A stretch of 64,000 bases of DNA from Zygnema cylindricum (GCA_037447655.1 JBBHKE010002286.1:102609-166608), one strand, 5' to 3'; numbered from the stretch's first letter, positions 31,502 to 43,648 are shown. The notes: generated by a model not told the origin, from the letters alone. Numbers and translations: made by a program.

Positions 31502-32685
31502 GAGTACGTCCCCATGTATTAAAGTATCGATTTTATTCTGTCGTTTTCACCCAAAACGCAGTTCCATATGAGAAAATTTTTAGCCGTAAAGAAAAAAACA
31601 ATTCTTTAAAAGTACAGCAAATGTCAAGTCGATACTTTGAACGTACTTCATGTTTGTCGTTTTGTTAACGAATTTTGGCGTTTTCCTTTTTTCGAACCCC
31701 GGGCAAGAGAATCTAGCCCGCTAAAAAACTTCACCAAAAATCACCTCGCGAATGGATTTCGGGGAAAATGTCAACCAAACAACGAATGAAAAACGGCCCA
31801 CGCACGCGCTACACGAGTAGGAAAATTTTAGGACAAGGGAGAGCACTCGCTATTTTTCTCCCTGCCTGTCACGTGCATGTACGGATAAGACGAGCATGTA
31901 CGGAAAAAAAATTATAGGGGTCTCGGACCTCCACTTTCATTCATGAGTCCTTTGCATAATTGTTTGCCGTCGTCGCCTCTCCCCTCTTCGTCTTACGATA
32001 TCGCTTTTATCTCACACTTTTTAGAATGAGGCACGAGAATACTGGTATGAAATGAAAGATATTTGAAAAAAAAAAAATTAACTTCCTTTATGTATATTTT
32101 TATGCCAAGTCGAGTGAGAAAATTTGTAAAAACGAAATTGGATAGCCATGGCGGAAAGTTCTTGAATTTGTGGCGTCGACGTTGTAACAAGTAAGCATGG
32201 CATCACAATGTCACAAAATCCTAAACGTCTACAATGTCACAAAATTACAAAATTCTAGACGTCTACTACATCGTGAATCGTTATTAGCCTTATGTACTCT
32301 ATATCAGCACCCCAAAATTTTGACATTGATACCTTAAATATAATAAATTACACTATTCGAGGAAGTGGACCATAATCTGCCACGTCTCCTGGCACTAAAT
32401 AAGAATGAATGACGCTAATTTTTTCTTTACACTAATAATTTCTATACGCTTATAACGATTCAAGGTGTAGTGTACAAACTGTCGTTGTTTTTGTTGGCGT
32501 CACCGATTGTTAAAAGTTTTGTAATCGTCTTCATCCGTCACAAAGTTGTACCTACGTCTACCACCGTCACATGTCAAAGTTCCGATTTCATTTTCGCACA
32601 TTGGGATGCACTGCAAAGTAGTACGGAGAATCTTACTACATTCCAAAATACTTTATCAAAGTACCGATTACATGGGGACGTACCA
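31502..32685. mobile_element. PIF/Harbinger-like element (family B, minus) nested in family A
   Basis: Begins GAGTACGTCCCCATGTATTA and ends TACATGGGGACGTACC, the reverse complement pattern of 11446-12408. A 3-bp duplication is not clear (AAA on both sides is possible). Its interior carries the MITE at 32269-32467. Confidence 0.7.
32269..32467. mobile_element. TA-target MITE (family C), copy 7, third nesting level
   Basis: Starts CATCGTGAATCGTTATTAG and ends TTATAACGATTCAAGGTG, with TA on each side, about 199 bp. It lies inside the family B element. Confidence 0.8.
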
Positions 32686-32807
32686 AAAGGGAAACTTTGA
32701 AATGTACACCGTAAAATCTGCGCTAAAATCCAAAGTAACATTTCAAAGTTTCGGTTACATGGGCACACACCTTTAGGCAGATTTTGGCGGTTTTGCGGCG
32801 TCTGGGA

Positions 32808-33066
32808 CAGTGGGGTGGCTTAAAACATGGGCATGGGAATCTGGGGTTGCGAGGCTAGTAACATTCAGGGGTGAGGAATGGGACGGGTAAAAGGTGGGCA
32901 AAAACCTTCCACTTGTAAAATAACGGCCACCCACCTTCCACCCATGAAGGCTCATTGCCCAGCTATTTTCTGCCCCACTGTCTCCTCTCTCCCAAAAAAT
33001 CCGCTCATCGTTGAACTTTTTGATTCCTCCCACATCACTTTGTATCTCCACTTTATTATCCTCCCT
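32808..33066. other. Unrecognised segment in intron C-D, unit 4
   Basis: It lies between the truncated LTR-element sequence (GGTTTTGCGGCG) and resumed VAP intron (TTGTGGATAGTAACAAATTT). No counterpart in unit 3. I see no gene or repeat signature in it. Confidence 0.4.
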
Positions 33067-33348
33067 TCTATTGTGGATAGTAACAAATTTTGTAAAATAC
33101 ATTGTAAGAATTATAGTTGTATGTATTTATGAATGATTACTGTAAATTTTGTTATAATTCCAATTACGATTGCTATCCTCATTACTGTCTATTTTTATTG
33201 TTTTATGATTAATATAACTTTGAATGATTACTCTAAAGTTTATTTAATCACATTTGCGATTGCTATCATCAATAATGATTGTCATTGTTGTTTTTTATTT
33301 TGTTTTTTTTTGTATTTTGTTAACTTTGTGGATGTATTTTTTTTCCAG

Positions 33349-33463
33349 GTACGTCGGAGGTCCACAAGGAAATGTCAGACAACATGTTATGTGAGGACAA
33401 ATTTTCTGTACAAAATGTTGTGGTTTCCGAGGAAATTTCGCAGGACGGTGTGTCACAAGATTC
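33349..33463 (+). pseudogene. VAP/MSP-domain exon D, unit 4
   Basis: Acceptor TTTTCCAG. With the carried G it reads GTSEVHKEMSDNMLCEDK then FSVQNVVVSEEISQDG, very close to unit 3. At the donor a G is missing (GATTCGTGAG instead of GATTCGGTGAG), leaving a 115-nt exon that shifts the frame into exon E. With the broken exon C this makes unit 4 non-functional as an MSP module. Confidence 0.75.
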
Positions 33464-34237
33464 GTGAGAATTTTTTTTCCAGGATCTTTAGGGATGGTAA
33501 GGATTTTTTTCCATAATGTTGTTGGTTTCTCCTTTCTGCTAATTATTTTGTCCATTATTAAAGTTGTTCTTCAAGAGCGAGGTTCCTTGAGACAATCACT
33601 TAGAGGTTTTTTTCTAAGACCGGTGGGAATAGAGATTTTCGAAAATTGTAACGGATTGGCTGTCTTCTTTTTTGGGTTTGTGTAAAACACTTGATGAGAA
33701 GAAGGATAGCTTAAATTAAGCTTGTGAAAGGCTGAACTTAGTTTTTTGGGGTTTTATTATGGTTTTCAATAATTCTTAGGGAGTTCTAATAATGTTGATT
33801 GATGAAATATTTTAACCCCATGGAATCAAATTATTTTGGACAAATTTTTTTGGATAAAGTCATAAGTATAGTGGAGTCCAAATAAGCATCCATTTCCCAT
33901 TTTTGTCCATAATAAGTTTTGCCCTTATCTTTTACCAGAAAATGATGAATTTAGGGTCTATGATTACATAATTTTTGTTTTTTGTGGACATAAGCGGGGT
34001 TTTTTTTTCGTGAAAATCTAATTTCACAGCTTTTAACAGCTTTCTAAATCTAAACAAGCTGAGGCCTATTTTTCTTTTAAACAAACCCCCAAAAAAGTCA
34101 AAATAAGTCAAAATATAATTCGGCCTTTGCAAAAACTATTAAGAAAAATATTGCCCTACTGTACGGTATAAATCTCCTCTTCTACTATTTTCCAAACGTT
34201 TCTAAACTTCTCTGTCATTTTTCAAATACACTCTCAG

Positions 34238-34369
34238 TTTATCAAGGAGAAAGGAAAAAATATCCAAAAGACAAGATTTGGAGTGGTCTACACCGCTTTG
34301 CCAAAAGAAACTCCTTCGCCAGAGTTTGAGTCAAACGAAAAAAAAATTGCGGAAAAAAAACTCCAACAG
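34238..34369 (+). CDS. VAP/MSP-domain exon E, unit 4
   Basis: A 132-nt exon, phase 0 to 0, with intact borders. It reads FIKEKGKNIQKTRFGVVY, then TALPKETPSPEFESNEK, and ends EKKLQQ. The exon itself is open, but its unit is broken at C and D. Confidence 0.7.
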
Positions 34370-34433
34370 GTATGTTGTAACATCCTAACCTTTAAACAAT
34401 TTCCATTTTTTTTAGATAGAGTCCCCAGGCCCT

Positions 34434-34641
34434 CCCTTGGCCCCCCTCTCCCTCCCCTCCCTGTCCCTCCTCTCCCCTCGCTTCCCCTCCCTTCCCCTCC
34501 CTTCCCCTCCCTTCCCCTCCCTTCCCCGAAAAGACAAAAGAAACACTTATGTAACTTGCTGTAAAAAGCCCAAAAGACAAATACAAGAAGAATCCTAAAA
34601 AAATCCCACCATCCCTCTCTCCCTCTCCCCCCCCCCCCCCG
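34434..34641. repeat. CCCTTCCCTCC tract and poly-C run, end of VAP array
   Basis: CCCTTCCCTCC repeats follow exon E (to about 34527). After a short shared spacer comes CCCTCTCC and a run of about 15 C. Similarity to the earlier units stops here, so this is the right edge of the array. Confidence 0.85.
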
Positions 34642-36747
34642 GGAAGTAAGAAAAGCTCACCTCTACCTTGGGCGGTTCAAATAAGATCATGTACACCCCC
34701 GGGGCAATGATTGGCGTCAACCAATGTCACACTCTCTCCCTCCACCCCCACCTTCTCCCTTTAAGGGCAAAACTCGATATTTTTTCCCTCCGTACCCCAA
34801 TTTTTAGTTCCATTAGTTTTGTCGTAATAGGGGAACAGTAAATATAAATAAATATAAATATGAATATAAATAAATCGTACGAAAACTTAGCTGTTATTCC
34901 TTGATAATGTTTTCTCTTTTTTTTTTTTTAAATCTCAAACTTAAAATTATAAATTGAAAAATTCTAAATTCTAAATTTGAAGCTTATAAAATTTGAAAGT
35001 AAAAAAAATTGAAATTTTATATTCATGAATTAAAATTAATTGGAACCCCAATTTTTAATTCTACGAGTTATAAAATTGTTCCTATAAATCGAAAAACCTC
35101 GAGTCATTTTTTGATAATCTTCTTTATTTAAATCTCAAAATTTAAAGTTGTAAATTTAAAATTCCCTTGAAATAAACAAATTTTTAAAATCATTATAATA
35201 AACACTTTTATTTTTGATTTAATAAAACCCATGTTCCAAAACGATTCAACAAGAAGGGAGGGGGGGAAGGGGGGGAAGGAGGGGAAAGGGGGGGGGGGGG
35301 GGATTTAGGAGGTTTTAGATGTATTTTTTAGGAAATTTGTTGGGTTTTCAGGGGCCAATATGATGTTTTTTTTCAATGTTTTTTTAGTTTTTTAAGTGTT
35401 TTAACTGATTTTTCTTTTCTTTTTGGGGGTGGGGGGAGGGGAAGAGGATTTACAGAGGACTCGTTTTGACAAATTGTCGAAGCCATTTAGAAAAATTTTC
35501 AAAATAAAAGAAGATTAGTAAAATATTTTTAAAATTTTATCAATTAATCGCTAAGATTAATGCAATATGAAACACAAATGCTTTTCAAATAATCTCAAAA
35601 ACTCGGAAGACAAAAATATCTTTCGGTCGAAAATAGTTCGAAAAAACATGGAAAATTTCACAATTTCCACAAAGGTTCAAAACATGGTTTTTGTATTTTA
35701 GTGCTAAGTTTTTTTGTAAATTGGAGTCCGATTGTATATATGTACTTTATTTTATTTTATATATATAAATACCTATATATGTAATATGTATTTTGTTTTT
35801 TTGGCAATGAGGACGTTTGTTTTTACAACTTTAACAACATAAACTTTAGTATGCGTTTTTTTTAGTTTTTGTCAAATTTGTTTTTATGATGTTTTTTGCA
35901 TATTTTACCTCTTCTTTAACACTATTTAACATTTTTTTTGCATTCTTTTGAATTACTTCGGTGATTTTCTCGCTATTTTTTCGCGTTCTTTACGTTTTTT
36001 TGCGATGTTTTGTGATTTTTCGCAATTATTTTTTTAAAAGACGTTAAAAAACTTACCACTTGAAAAGGGGTCTCTAGAATAACCTCCCATTTATTGGCCC
36101 CATCCATGGGTTTTACCCAATTTGTACCCCTTCCCAGACACCTTCTACTCCCTCTCCCCCTCCCTCTTTGCCTCTATTTGACTCTCCCGCCACAGACAAT
36201 GGGACTGTCTATTTTAGAAACCCTCCGAGCTTCCTCACTCTCTGTTGGTTTTAGAAGATCTTCGGCAATGCATCAATTCTGACAAAAGTGGCGATTTGGA
36301 AAAGTACGGCGTGAAGTGACGCGACAAATCAGAATGTACGGAATTCAACCAAACGTTTACATGTTTTGATGAATGCTTTGTGTACGGAATTGCATTAGAT
36401 AGACGCGCGGCAATTCCCGGTGGACAGTCAATGTGTAAATATGATTGGGCCACATTAGGTGTGCATTTAGTGTAGATGCTTTTGTCATATAATACAAAAG
36501 AAAGAGCAGAAAAGACATAACACACCCTTCATCCATCAATTTCAAAGAGCAAGTCAGACATAGAGAGTAAGACAAAGTAGATTAGAATTTGGCTTTATTA
36601 TAAAGTCCATGTTGTAACAATTTGTCCTAAAAGGACCATTAATGAAAGCTACGGCTATTCCTAAGATTCTACTCTGTCTATCCTGTTTGCTATATATCTC
36701 TCCGTACTCTATATCTTTTCTATCTCAATCTATTTCTGTGACTCCCC
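34642..36747. other. AT-rich stretch without a recognised gene
   Basis: Poly-A/T-rich sequence with short TATAAA and ATATAT runs and two G-rich blocks. Open frames are short and of biased composition. I see no splice-supported coding segment. Confidence 0.6.
35254..35302. repeat. G-run cluster (quadruplex-prone)
   Basis: Runs of 3 to more than 10 G separated by AA, AAGGA or AAA, ending in about 15 consecutive G. A smaller one (GGGGGTGGGGGGAGGGG) follows near 35425-35442. Confidence 0.85.
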
Positions 36748-36815
36748 AAAGCCCTTTTGCGTGATTGTCTGCGCGAGTCACAAAGCCCCTTTGCGTGATT
36801 GTCTGCGCTAAGTCA
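36748..36815. repeat. 34-bp tandem duplication
   Basis: AAAGCCCTTTTGCGTGATTG...GCGAGTCAC is followed at once by a second copy with three differences. Confidence 0.85.
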
Positions 36816-37403
36816 TCTGTCTGTGGCTGCGGGGGATTCTTCCGATCGCTCAGATGGTTGTCCAAAAGCTACACTCTTCCTTTCCTCCTCTTGCTTCTTT
36901 TCCTCCAAATCTCCCTCTCTCCCTCTCTTTCCCTTTCCCTCTCCCTCTTTCCCCCCTTGCTTTTCCTCCTTCCCTCTCATCCATCAACTCCATTTCCTTA
37001 CGGTTGTCATTTCTCTCTTGTTAAAATAGCCTCCAAAAAAAATTGTAATCGAATAAGAAAATAATTGGATGGTCATTGTTTACACTTGTAAAATTGGAGA
37101 ATCTTGGCAAATTTCCGGTAAACATGTTAATATTAACAAAAATAAATAAAATGGTATGAATTACGAAAATTTATGGCATCCAATAAACAAACTCAGTTTT
37201 TCGCTAATGGAGGTCCACTCTAAGCTAGACATGAGACTTAACTTTGACTTGAACCACTTGAAAACTGTTTCGTATTATGTAAATATGTTGTGTTATCTTC
37301 TATTGAAATCGTGAACCCTCGGTTTTAGTGTCATGGGTTTCAACGGTAACGGAGAATAAAAAAAGTGTATTTTCATTATAATTGTAGACAATGTGGGAAA
37401 TAA

Positions 37404-37855
37404 GGGTGCGTCCCCATGTATTGTAGCTTAGGGAGCTTACTTTGTATTGTAGCGAATAATCTCCGAACCCGTTTTTCAAGTGCCTTGATCCGCAAAAATG
37501 AGACCTTTACTTAAGTTTGTGAAGATTGTATACATCGACAATGCATGTGACGGTTGTAAACGTTTACAATCTACGTTGTCACACCTTATTTTTTAATACT
37601 GCTTGTGACGTCAATGTTTTTGTGTAACATGTAGACGTACAATCTTCTAGCCCGTTCATGGTTGAAGAATATGCCTTTGCCTCTCTTGTCCGATTGCCTG
37701 TTTTTCAATTTCCAAGCACATTGAATCTCTTCATTTTTCCCCATAACTTCAAAAAAATCACTTTTGAAAACACAACCATTTACCATTTTTTTCGATTGTA
37801 CGCTCTATTACCAAAAGGTACCCAATTGTTTAATTAAATATTTTCTCACGCTCCC
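37404..37855. mobile_element. Short PIF/Harbinger-like element
   Basis: TAA flanks both sides. The left end GGGTGCGTCCCCATGTATTG matches family B; the right end is the weak complement TTTTCTCACGCTCCC. The interior has TGTGACGGTTGTAAACG as in the larger elements. About 452 bp. Confidence 0.55.
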
Positions 37856-37859
37856 TAAG

Positions 37860-37992
37860 GTACATTGTTTTGATGAAAAGCTAATTTATTGTTTTTTATA
37901 GCTTTCTAAATAAAAATCAGGCTGAGGCTCCTTTCCTCCCAACAAACTTTAAAAGGTCAAAAGAACAATTGACATTTGCAAAAAAAACTAGA
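37860..37992 (+). repeat. Stray piece of VAP intron D-E
   Basis: TTTTGATGAAAAGCTAATTT...TAGCTTTCTAAATAAAAATC.GGCTGAGG...AAAAGGTCAAAAGAACAATT.ACATTTGCAAA parallels intron D-E of units 0-4 (for example 3155-3270). No exon is next to it, so it is an orphan fragment of a former or transposed unit. Confidence 0.65.
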
Positions 37993-37999
37993 ATTCGGT

Positions 38000-40127
38000 G
38001 CAGTAAAGTAAGTAACATATATCAAAGGAAGCGTAAGGTGTGGAAGTATCTAACAAGGGAGAAGGTGCAACAATTGTTTTTTGAAAGTGTGTAGGAAAAG
38101 TTTTTTGACATATTTGATAACATGGCTAAGTGACGAATACGAGTGGAAATTAGGATTTACTGGAGAGGTATTATAGCATTAGTGAAGGGACAACTTAGCA
38201 TTTATGGAATAGGGGAAGCTATTACAGATGATCTAGGAATCTGTAGTAATTTGTAGAATTTAAAAAAAAGGGGGGGGGTACACCATGGCAGGAGAAACAA
38301 TGTGCATTCAGGAAGGACGAATTTTGCAAGGGGACATTTGTCAAGAAGGCGAAGGTTGGAAGACATGGCAAGAAGCAGCGAAGCAGTGGTGACGTGAACA
38401 AAAGCAGTGGTGATGTGTTATTTTTGTAAAGTTTTGAATGTTTAGCAGTGGAGGATGTGAGAGATAACTTTTAACCCCGGATAGTTTATACGTCTTTGCT
38501 TTTGTATGTATCTTCATTAGAGTAAGAAATATCTGCAAACAAAGTGAAGTATTGAGTCTAAAGCTTTAGGGGAGTGCTGATTTTGAAAGCTTTAGTCCTC
38601 GGTAGGTGAGGTTGTGAGGGGAAAGTTGAGGGTAGAATGGAGCAGCTGCTAGGGCTACGATGTCAGCATGGCAGCATATCATTACACACTGCATTTCGTA
38701 TTCAAACTAGGTTGCGATGTCAAAGCAGCGCAACATGGCAACATAGCAGTACACGTTGCATTCATACTGGACAGTGATGTCAAACTAGCGCGGCATAGCA
38801 CCATAGCATTACACGGTGCATATTTTTCCGGGTGCACGAAACTAAATTTTCGGGGGAGTGTTGTTTTGAAAACTCAGTTTTTTGCGTACGCTACAATTCA
38901 TGCGTAATTACTATTTGGTTTTAATATGGAGGATCGAATTAATTCACGGATTGGGGGAGCGATCGTACGGATATAACAAAAGTGACGTAAGGGACTCTTT
39001 GAGTGGGGTGACTAAGCATTGAGAAATGGACGACGGATCGCGAAGTGATCCGCTGCAAAATGTTGAAATATACGGCACCGGTACGGCGCATCTATTTAAG
39101 ACAAATGTACTTTGAATCAGACAACGAAGCTGCGGTGATTTTTGGATATGATTAGGTGTGAGACAACGCAGCTGAGACAAAGTTGCGGCTATGTGGATAT
39201 GGTCCAGATGACAACAGAGGTGCGGTTTATATGGATCGTGTCGGTGTAAATATTCTATTCAACAGAGGTCTGTCTTTTTGCTAATTAGTTTATTAGTGTA
39301 GGTTTAGACATTCTGACATACCTTGAATACATTCGGGTATACTCACGTTAACTTAGGTAGGTGGTAGGAAACTTACGGTTGGTATGTCTCCATACATTTA
39401 GTAGTGAACTCTTTCAATATAACTTGTAGGACTTAGATTATTTTGATCATCACAGTCAAGTATTATCAAAGCAATGGCAAACTGTTTTCTGCATCTTTGA
39501 CCTGTTGGTGTGATCACTCTGTTTGGTGTTAATTCTATTCTGTTATCTTTGTAAGATTTTGTGAGTAGTCTAAGTGGTTAGATTGTAAAGCTGTCAACTG
39601 TTTTTGGGAAACTTTGGAGCATTTATCTTCTAGGTTCCTTTGTGGATTAGACTGTAACTTTGGTAATTTATATTGTCTATAGTATACTGCCTATTGGTGC
39701 ATTTTGAGGTGATTCTGTTTATTGTGGAGTAATCGGTGCTGTCTGAAATGCAGCTGGTTGTGGGGTAGTCTGTGGTGCTTCCGAGAGGTAATCCATGGCT
39801 GAAATAGGCTATGGACAACACGCCACAGGTGTCAATATTTAATTCCAAACGGTCTTGTACGGGCGACATTTTGGGAATAACGACGAAATCTCCACTGTTC
39901 GAAGTGACGTCTGTCAAAACCAAACTTATAGATGTACGGCGGAGATCTTACTTGTTCGCCATCAAAATCTACCGAAGTGGCCTGCGCACAATTTTTGTGA
40001 ACGTTCGCGGTCAAATTGAGCCTCAGTCAACGGAAACTATATATTGCCACATAATCAAGTGAGAGTATTCTTTTTAGTGCAATTCTCGACGATTATTTTG
40101 TGTATCGATTCGTACTATTTCATTGGT
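38000..40127. other. Non-genic stretch with short repeats
   Basis: Contains a 60-bp tandem array and short open frames (for example 39811-40062, 83 codons) with no similarity I recognise. No LTR, TIR or splice-supported exon is evident. Confidence 0.5.
38659..38825. repeat. About 60-bp tandem repeat, three diverged copies
   Basis: GATGTCA.(A)GC...CATGGCA.CATA.CA.TACAC..TGCAT recurs with a spacing of 57-60 bp. Confidence 0.75.
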
Positions 40128-40237
40128 ACTTCTAAATTATACCTTCACAATACTTTTACCGATTTCATTGAGGAAACATTAAACTTCTAAATTATACCTT
40201 CACAATACTTTTACCGATTTCATTGAGGAAACATTAA
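40128..40237. repeat. 55-bp perfect tandem duplication
   Basis: ACTTCTAAATTATACCTTCA...GAGGAAACATTAA occurs twice back to back without visible difference, so it is recent. Confidence 0.95.
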
Positions 40238-41480
40238 ATCAAGTGTTGGACAAACGTGCAGACGTTTCCACAATGCATTATTTTTTGTCGGCTTGAACAC
40301 ATGGCACTTGGTCATTCGACCACCACTTAGTTCCTTTGCGTTTGCTTTAGAATAAAGAGAGTAGAACAAGACGACATAGACTATCACTCACAAACAAATC
40401 AGACTTGGTAGTTATCAATCATTTAGAATCAGGTTATCATTGGACATCTTCCTCTTATTGAAATTGCATTCCTTTCTATTATAATGGACTCTGCTTTCTA
40501 CGCGGCTATCTACTTTATGCCTTGCTACATGTGAATGCTATTTCTCTCTCAATCTAAACTTCTGTCTTTTCTACCTTTGTGATTTATTAAGTTCGTTGCT
40601 TTTGCGAATCTTATAATCTGATTAGGTTTACTTAGTCTTAAGAGTCCTCTTAATTACCCGAAATGTTTGATCAAGGTCAACAAATTTTACCGAACTATAC
40701 TTGCCAGAATCTCTTCCATCTACCTCTCCCTTCTCTCTGCCACTTTTCCTTCCTTGAAAACATTGTGAACCTCCCGTTTTTATTTTTTTTTTAAACTAAA
40801 AAGGAAATCCTCCAAATCCTCTACCGTTTTTTTTATTGTAGACTTTTTCCCGTCCAAGTCTTTCTATTCTTTGTGGATAAGAATCAAAGTGCTCATTTTT
40901 TCCCTTAAAATCCTAAGATATAAATTAACTTTACAAAATGGGCACAAAGAACTATATGGGTTTCCTTTCTTTTTTTCTTTTTTTTTTGGGTTTATTTTTT
41001 TTTTTTTTCTCTCCTTGGGTTTCATTTTACACTATTCATATCCCTTATTTTCATATAAATCAGATTGAAAACTCAACTTTTTTTCTTTTTCTGGCTCAGA
41101 GCTTGACTGAGAATCTATGACGACAACCTCCAAATTGGAGATTTTTTTTTTGCTGCCTCGTCTTGTCCATAAAAACCTCTTTTCTTCTCTACTCTACTTT
41201 TAATGATGTCCTCTCTATCACTCATTTGCTTCTCCTCTGAGTTTGACTCTCCACCTTCTCCCTCCCTCCTTGAGTTTAAGTCCGAAGCCTCTCCTCTTTC
41301 GTCCCCTGAGGCTGGAACCAATGTTGTATCTTTTTTACAACTATTGACTTTGTAACCCAATTGTATCTATAACCTATTGTCTTTCTTTCTCCATTTGTAC
41401 CCCAATCGTCTCTATCCCCCACCACCTTCATTTTAGTAACTCAAATTTCGACTGTATTTTTGTTAGATTTTCTAGAATCC
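40238..41480. other. Non-genic stretch
   Basis: AT- and T-rich sequence with long T runs around 40970-41010. A minus-strand frame (41115-41360) is Glu/Ser/Lys-rich with no recognisable domain. I do not call a gene. Confidence 0.5.
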
Positions 41481-42464
41481 GGGATTTGGCATGTCCCACA
41501 CTGGGGAAATTTGAGAATCGGTACTTTGAACTTTTGAACAATTACTTTGGATTTTAGTGACGATTCCCCCTACACTTTTGAGAGCGCTCCATTATGCGAA
41601 AATGAAATCGGAACTTTGGAATGTGATGGTTGTAGACGTAGGTACAACTTGTGACAATTGAAGATGACTACGAAACTTACGACGATTGGTGACATCTACA
41701 AATACAGCGACGATTGTAGACACGATTGTAGACTTCTATTGTAGTTTTTTGTGACATTGTAGATGTTTACCGTTTTGTGACATTTTGAGATCACGCTCAC
41801 TTGTGACAACGTCGACGTCACTGTTCAAGAATTTTACGCCATGGTTTCCCGATTTCGTTTTCCTACTTCTCTCACTAGACTTGCCATAAAAAAATGCCTA
41901 AAAACTCTCAAAAAAAAAAAAATCAATGATCTTTCATTTTATACCAATATCGCCGTGTCTCATTCTAAAATGTTTGAGATAAAATCGATAGCGTGAGATT
42001 GAGAAGGGAGAGGCATTGACGAAATAAAGTTATGTATAGGACCCATGAATGAAAGCGTAGGTCCGAGACCCATGCAATTTTTTTTTGTAATGCGCGTGAC
42101 AGGTAGGGAGAAAAAAAGCGATTACTCCCCCTCGTCATAAAAATCTTCCACTCGTGTGGCGAGTGTATGGATTATTTTTCATTGATTGTTTAGGTAATAC
42201 TTTAACTAGAATCACCTCACAAAGTGATTTTTGATAAAAAAATATTATGAGCTAGATTCTCTTGCCTCATGGTTGAAAAGAAAAAACGCCAAAATGAGTT
42301 CACAAGACGACATAAATGGAGCATATTCAAAGTACCGAAGTGACATTCACAAGACTGTGGTAAAAGTAAGTTTTTCGTACAACTAAAGTTTTTTCTTGTT
42401 AAAGAATGAAATTTGAGGGAAAAGACAAAAAAAAATCGATACTTTAATACATAAGGACACCCCC
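41481..42464. mobile_element. PIF/Harbinger-like element (family B), decayed
   Basis: The interior follows 11446-12408 closely (TATGCGAAAATGAAATCGGA at 41594, GTGATGGTTGTAGACGTAGG at 41622). The right end ACATAAGGACACCCCC is followed by TAA. The left end is eroded. No transposase frame. Confidence 0.65.
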
Positions 42465-42627
42465 TAATTCCAAATCCTTCCGCTATGGTTCTCAATTTTG
42501 TTTTTTCGTCCTTTCTCAGTCTACTTGCCATCAAAATACACCCAAATACAGTCAAAAGTAATATTTTTTAGAGATCTTTGGTTTGATATTGTTATCGTTA
42601 TTTTTCATTTTTGAGATAGACGCGGTA

Positions 42628-42818
42628 CACCGTGAATCGCTATTAGCGTTTAGAAATAAATAGCGTTATAAACGCTATTTGGGAATTTGGGGATTTTGAA
42701 GGAAATCATCTACTCTAATTTAATTTTTATAGGTTTTTTATTTATTCTATTTGAGAATTTGGGTAAAATAACGGGGTACCGCAATTAGAGTCATTGACTC
42801 TAATAGCGATTCACGGTG
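42628..42818. mobile_element. TA-target MITE (family C), copy 8
   Basis: CACCGTGAATCGCTATTAGC at the left and CTAATAGCGATTCACGGTG at the right, with TA on each side, 191 bp. TIRs are nearly perfect. Confidence 0.85.
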
Positions 42819-42820
42819 TA

Positions 42821-43640
42821 GTGGCAGAGGGAGGGAGAAAGAGGAGCCCTCACAAACTTCACTTTTATGAAATGTCACCCGTTGCTCGAGACACCTCCAC
42901 AACCCCTACACGGAAAAAATGACGTACAAAGTACAAAGTCCGTACAGTCTGAAAAGCGAAAAGGGTTATTTTTTTTAGTACTCTGCGCATTGCAAAAAAT
43001 ATATCAAAAAACTTTTGACATGTGCGACAACTATTGAAAAACACTTAAAGCATTCTACACTACTTTTGTACTCTACACTACTTTTAGAGTCCTATTTGCT
43101 ACGCTATAAGTCTAAAACCTTGGTTCAGAGTTTTGTGCTTTATTTAGTGGAATGTACATACCTTTATTAGAATTGATGATTCCTGTGTAAAAATATTTTT
43201 GACTTAGATTCCTTTTACCGTAATTAGTCGTACCTTCCTAAGTTACGCTTTAGATTAGATGTACTTTTTAGAGCCATTTTGCCTACCCTTTCCTTCGCCA
43301 TACTATAAGACTCCCTTTTGTCGTTATGTAAATTACATAATCAAAAATACACTCAAACGACCAACCTCTCACTTGTTCCCTTGTTTGTCGTTACTCCTTT
43401 TATGTCTTCTCTATCTTGGCCTTTTTTTCTCTTTCAGCCTATCTTTGATATTTTTTCATATCTAGGCTTTTTCTACTCTTTTAGCCTATTTTTAATATTT
43501 TGTCATATTAGTCTTTGCGGCCTTTCAAGGCCTCTCATTCAATAGGTTATGGGCCTAGCCCTTTGTCTGTCTCAAACTCTGTCCCAAAATTTTAGGGCGG
43601 AAATTTTTATGACTAGAAGTTCTAAATCCAGCATTTGGTT
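42821..43640. other. Non-genic stretch left of the copia element
   Basis: AT-rich, with a short tandem at 43057-43090 (CTACACTACTTTTG). Frames are short and hydrophobic by composition. No 5' LTR of the copia element could be recognised here. Confidence 0.45.
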
Positions 43641-43648
43641 TTTTTCAA

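Larger units (their letters stand above)
30642..32772. mobile_element. PIF/Harbinger-like element (family A, minus) with nested insertions
   Basis: It is bounded by TTA at 30639-30641 and 32773-32775. The left end reads GTGTGTGTGCTCATGTG and the right end ACATGGGCACACACCT. The unit 3 element has the empty site GAATGAGCTAGGCAGATTTG at 24472. The outer sequence is the reverse complement of 16439-17380. It is split by a family B element at 31502-32685. Confidence 0.8.

Noticed and set aside
39811-40062. 83-codon frame as a gene
   Set aside because: No recognisable domain, no splice or promoter context, and overlapping frames on the other strand are of similar size.
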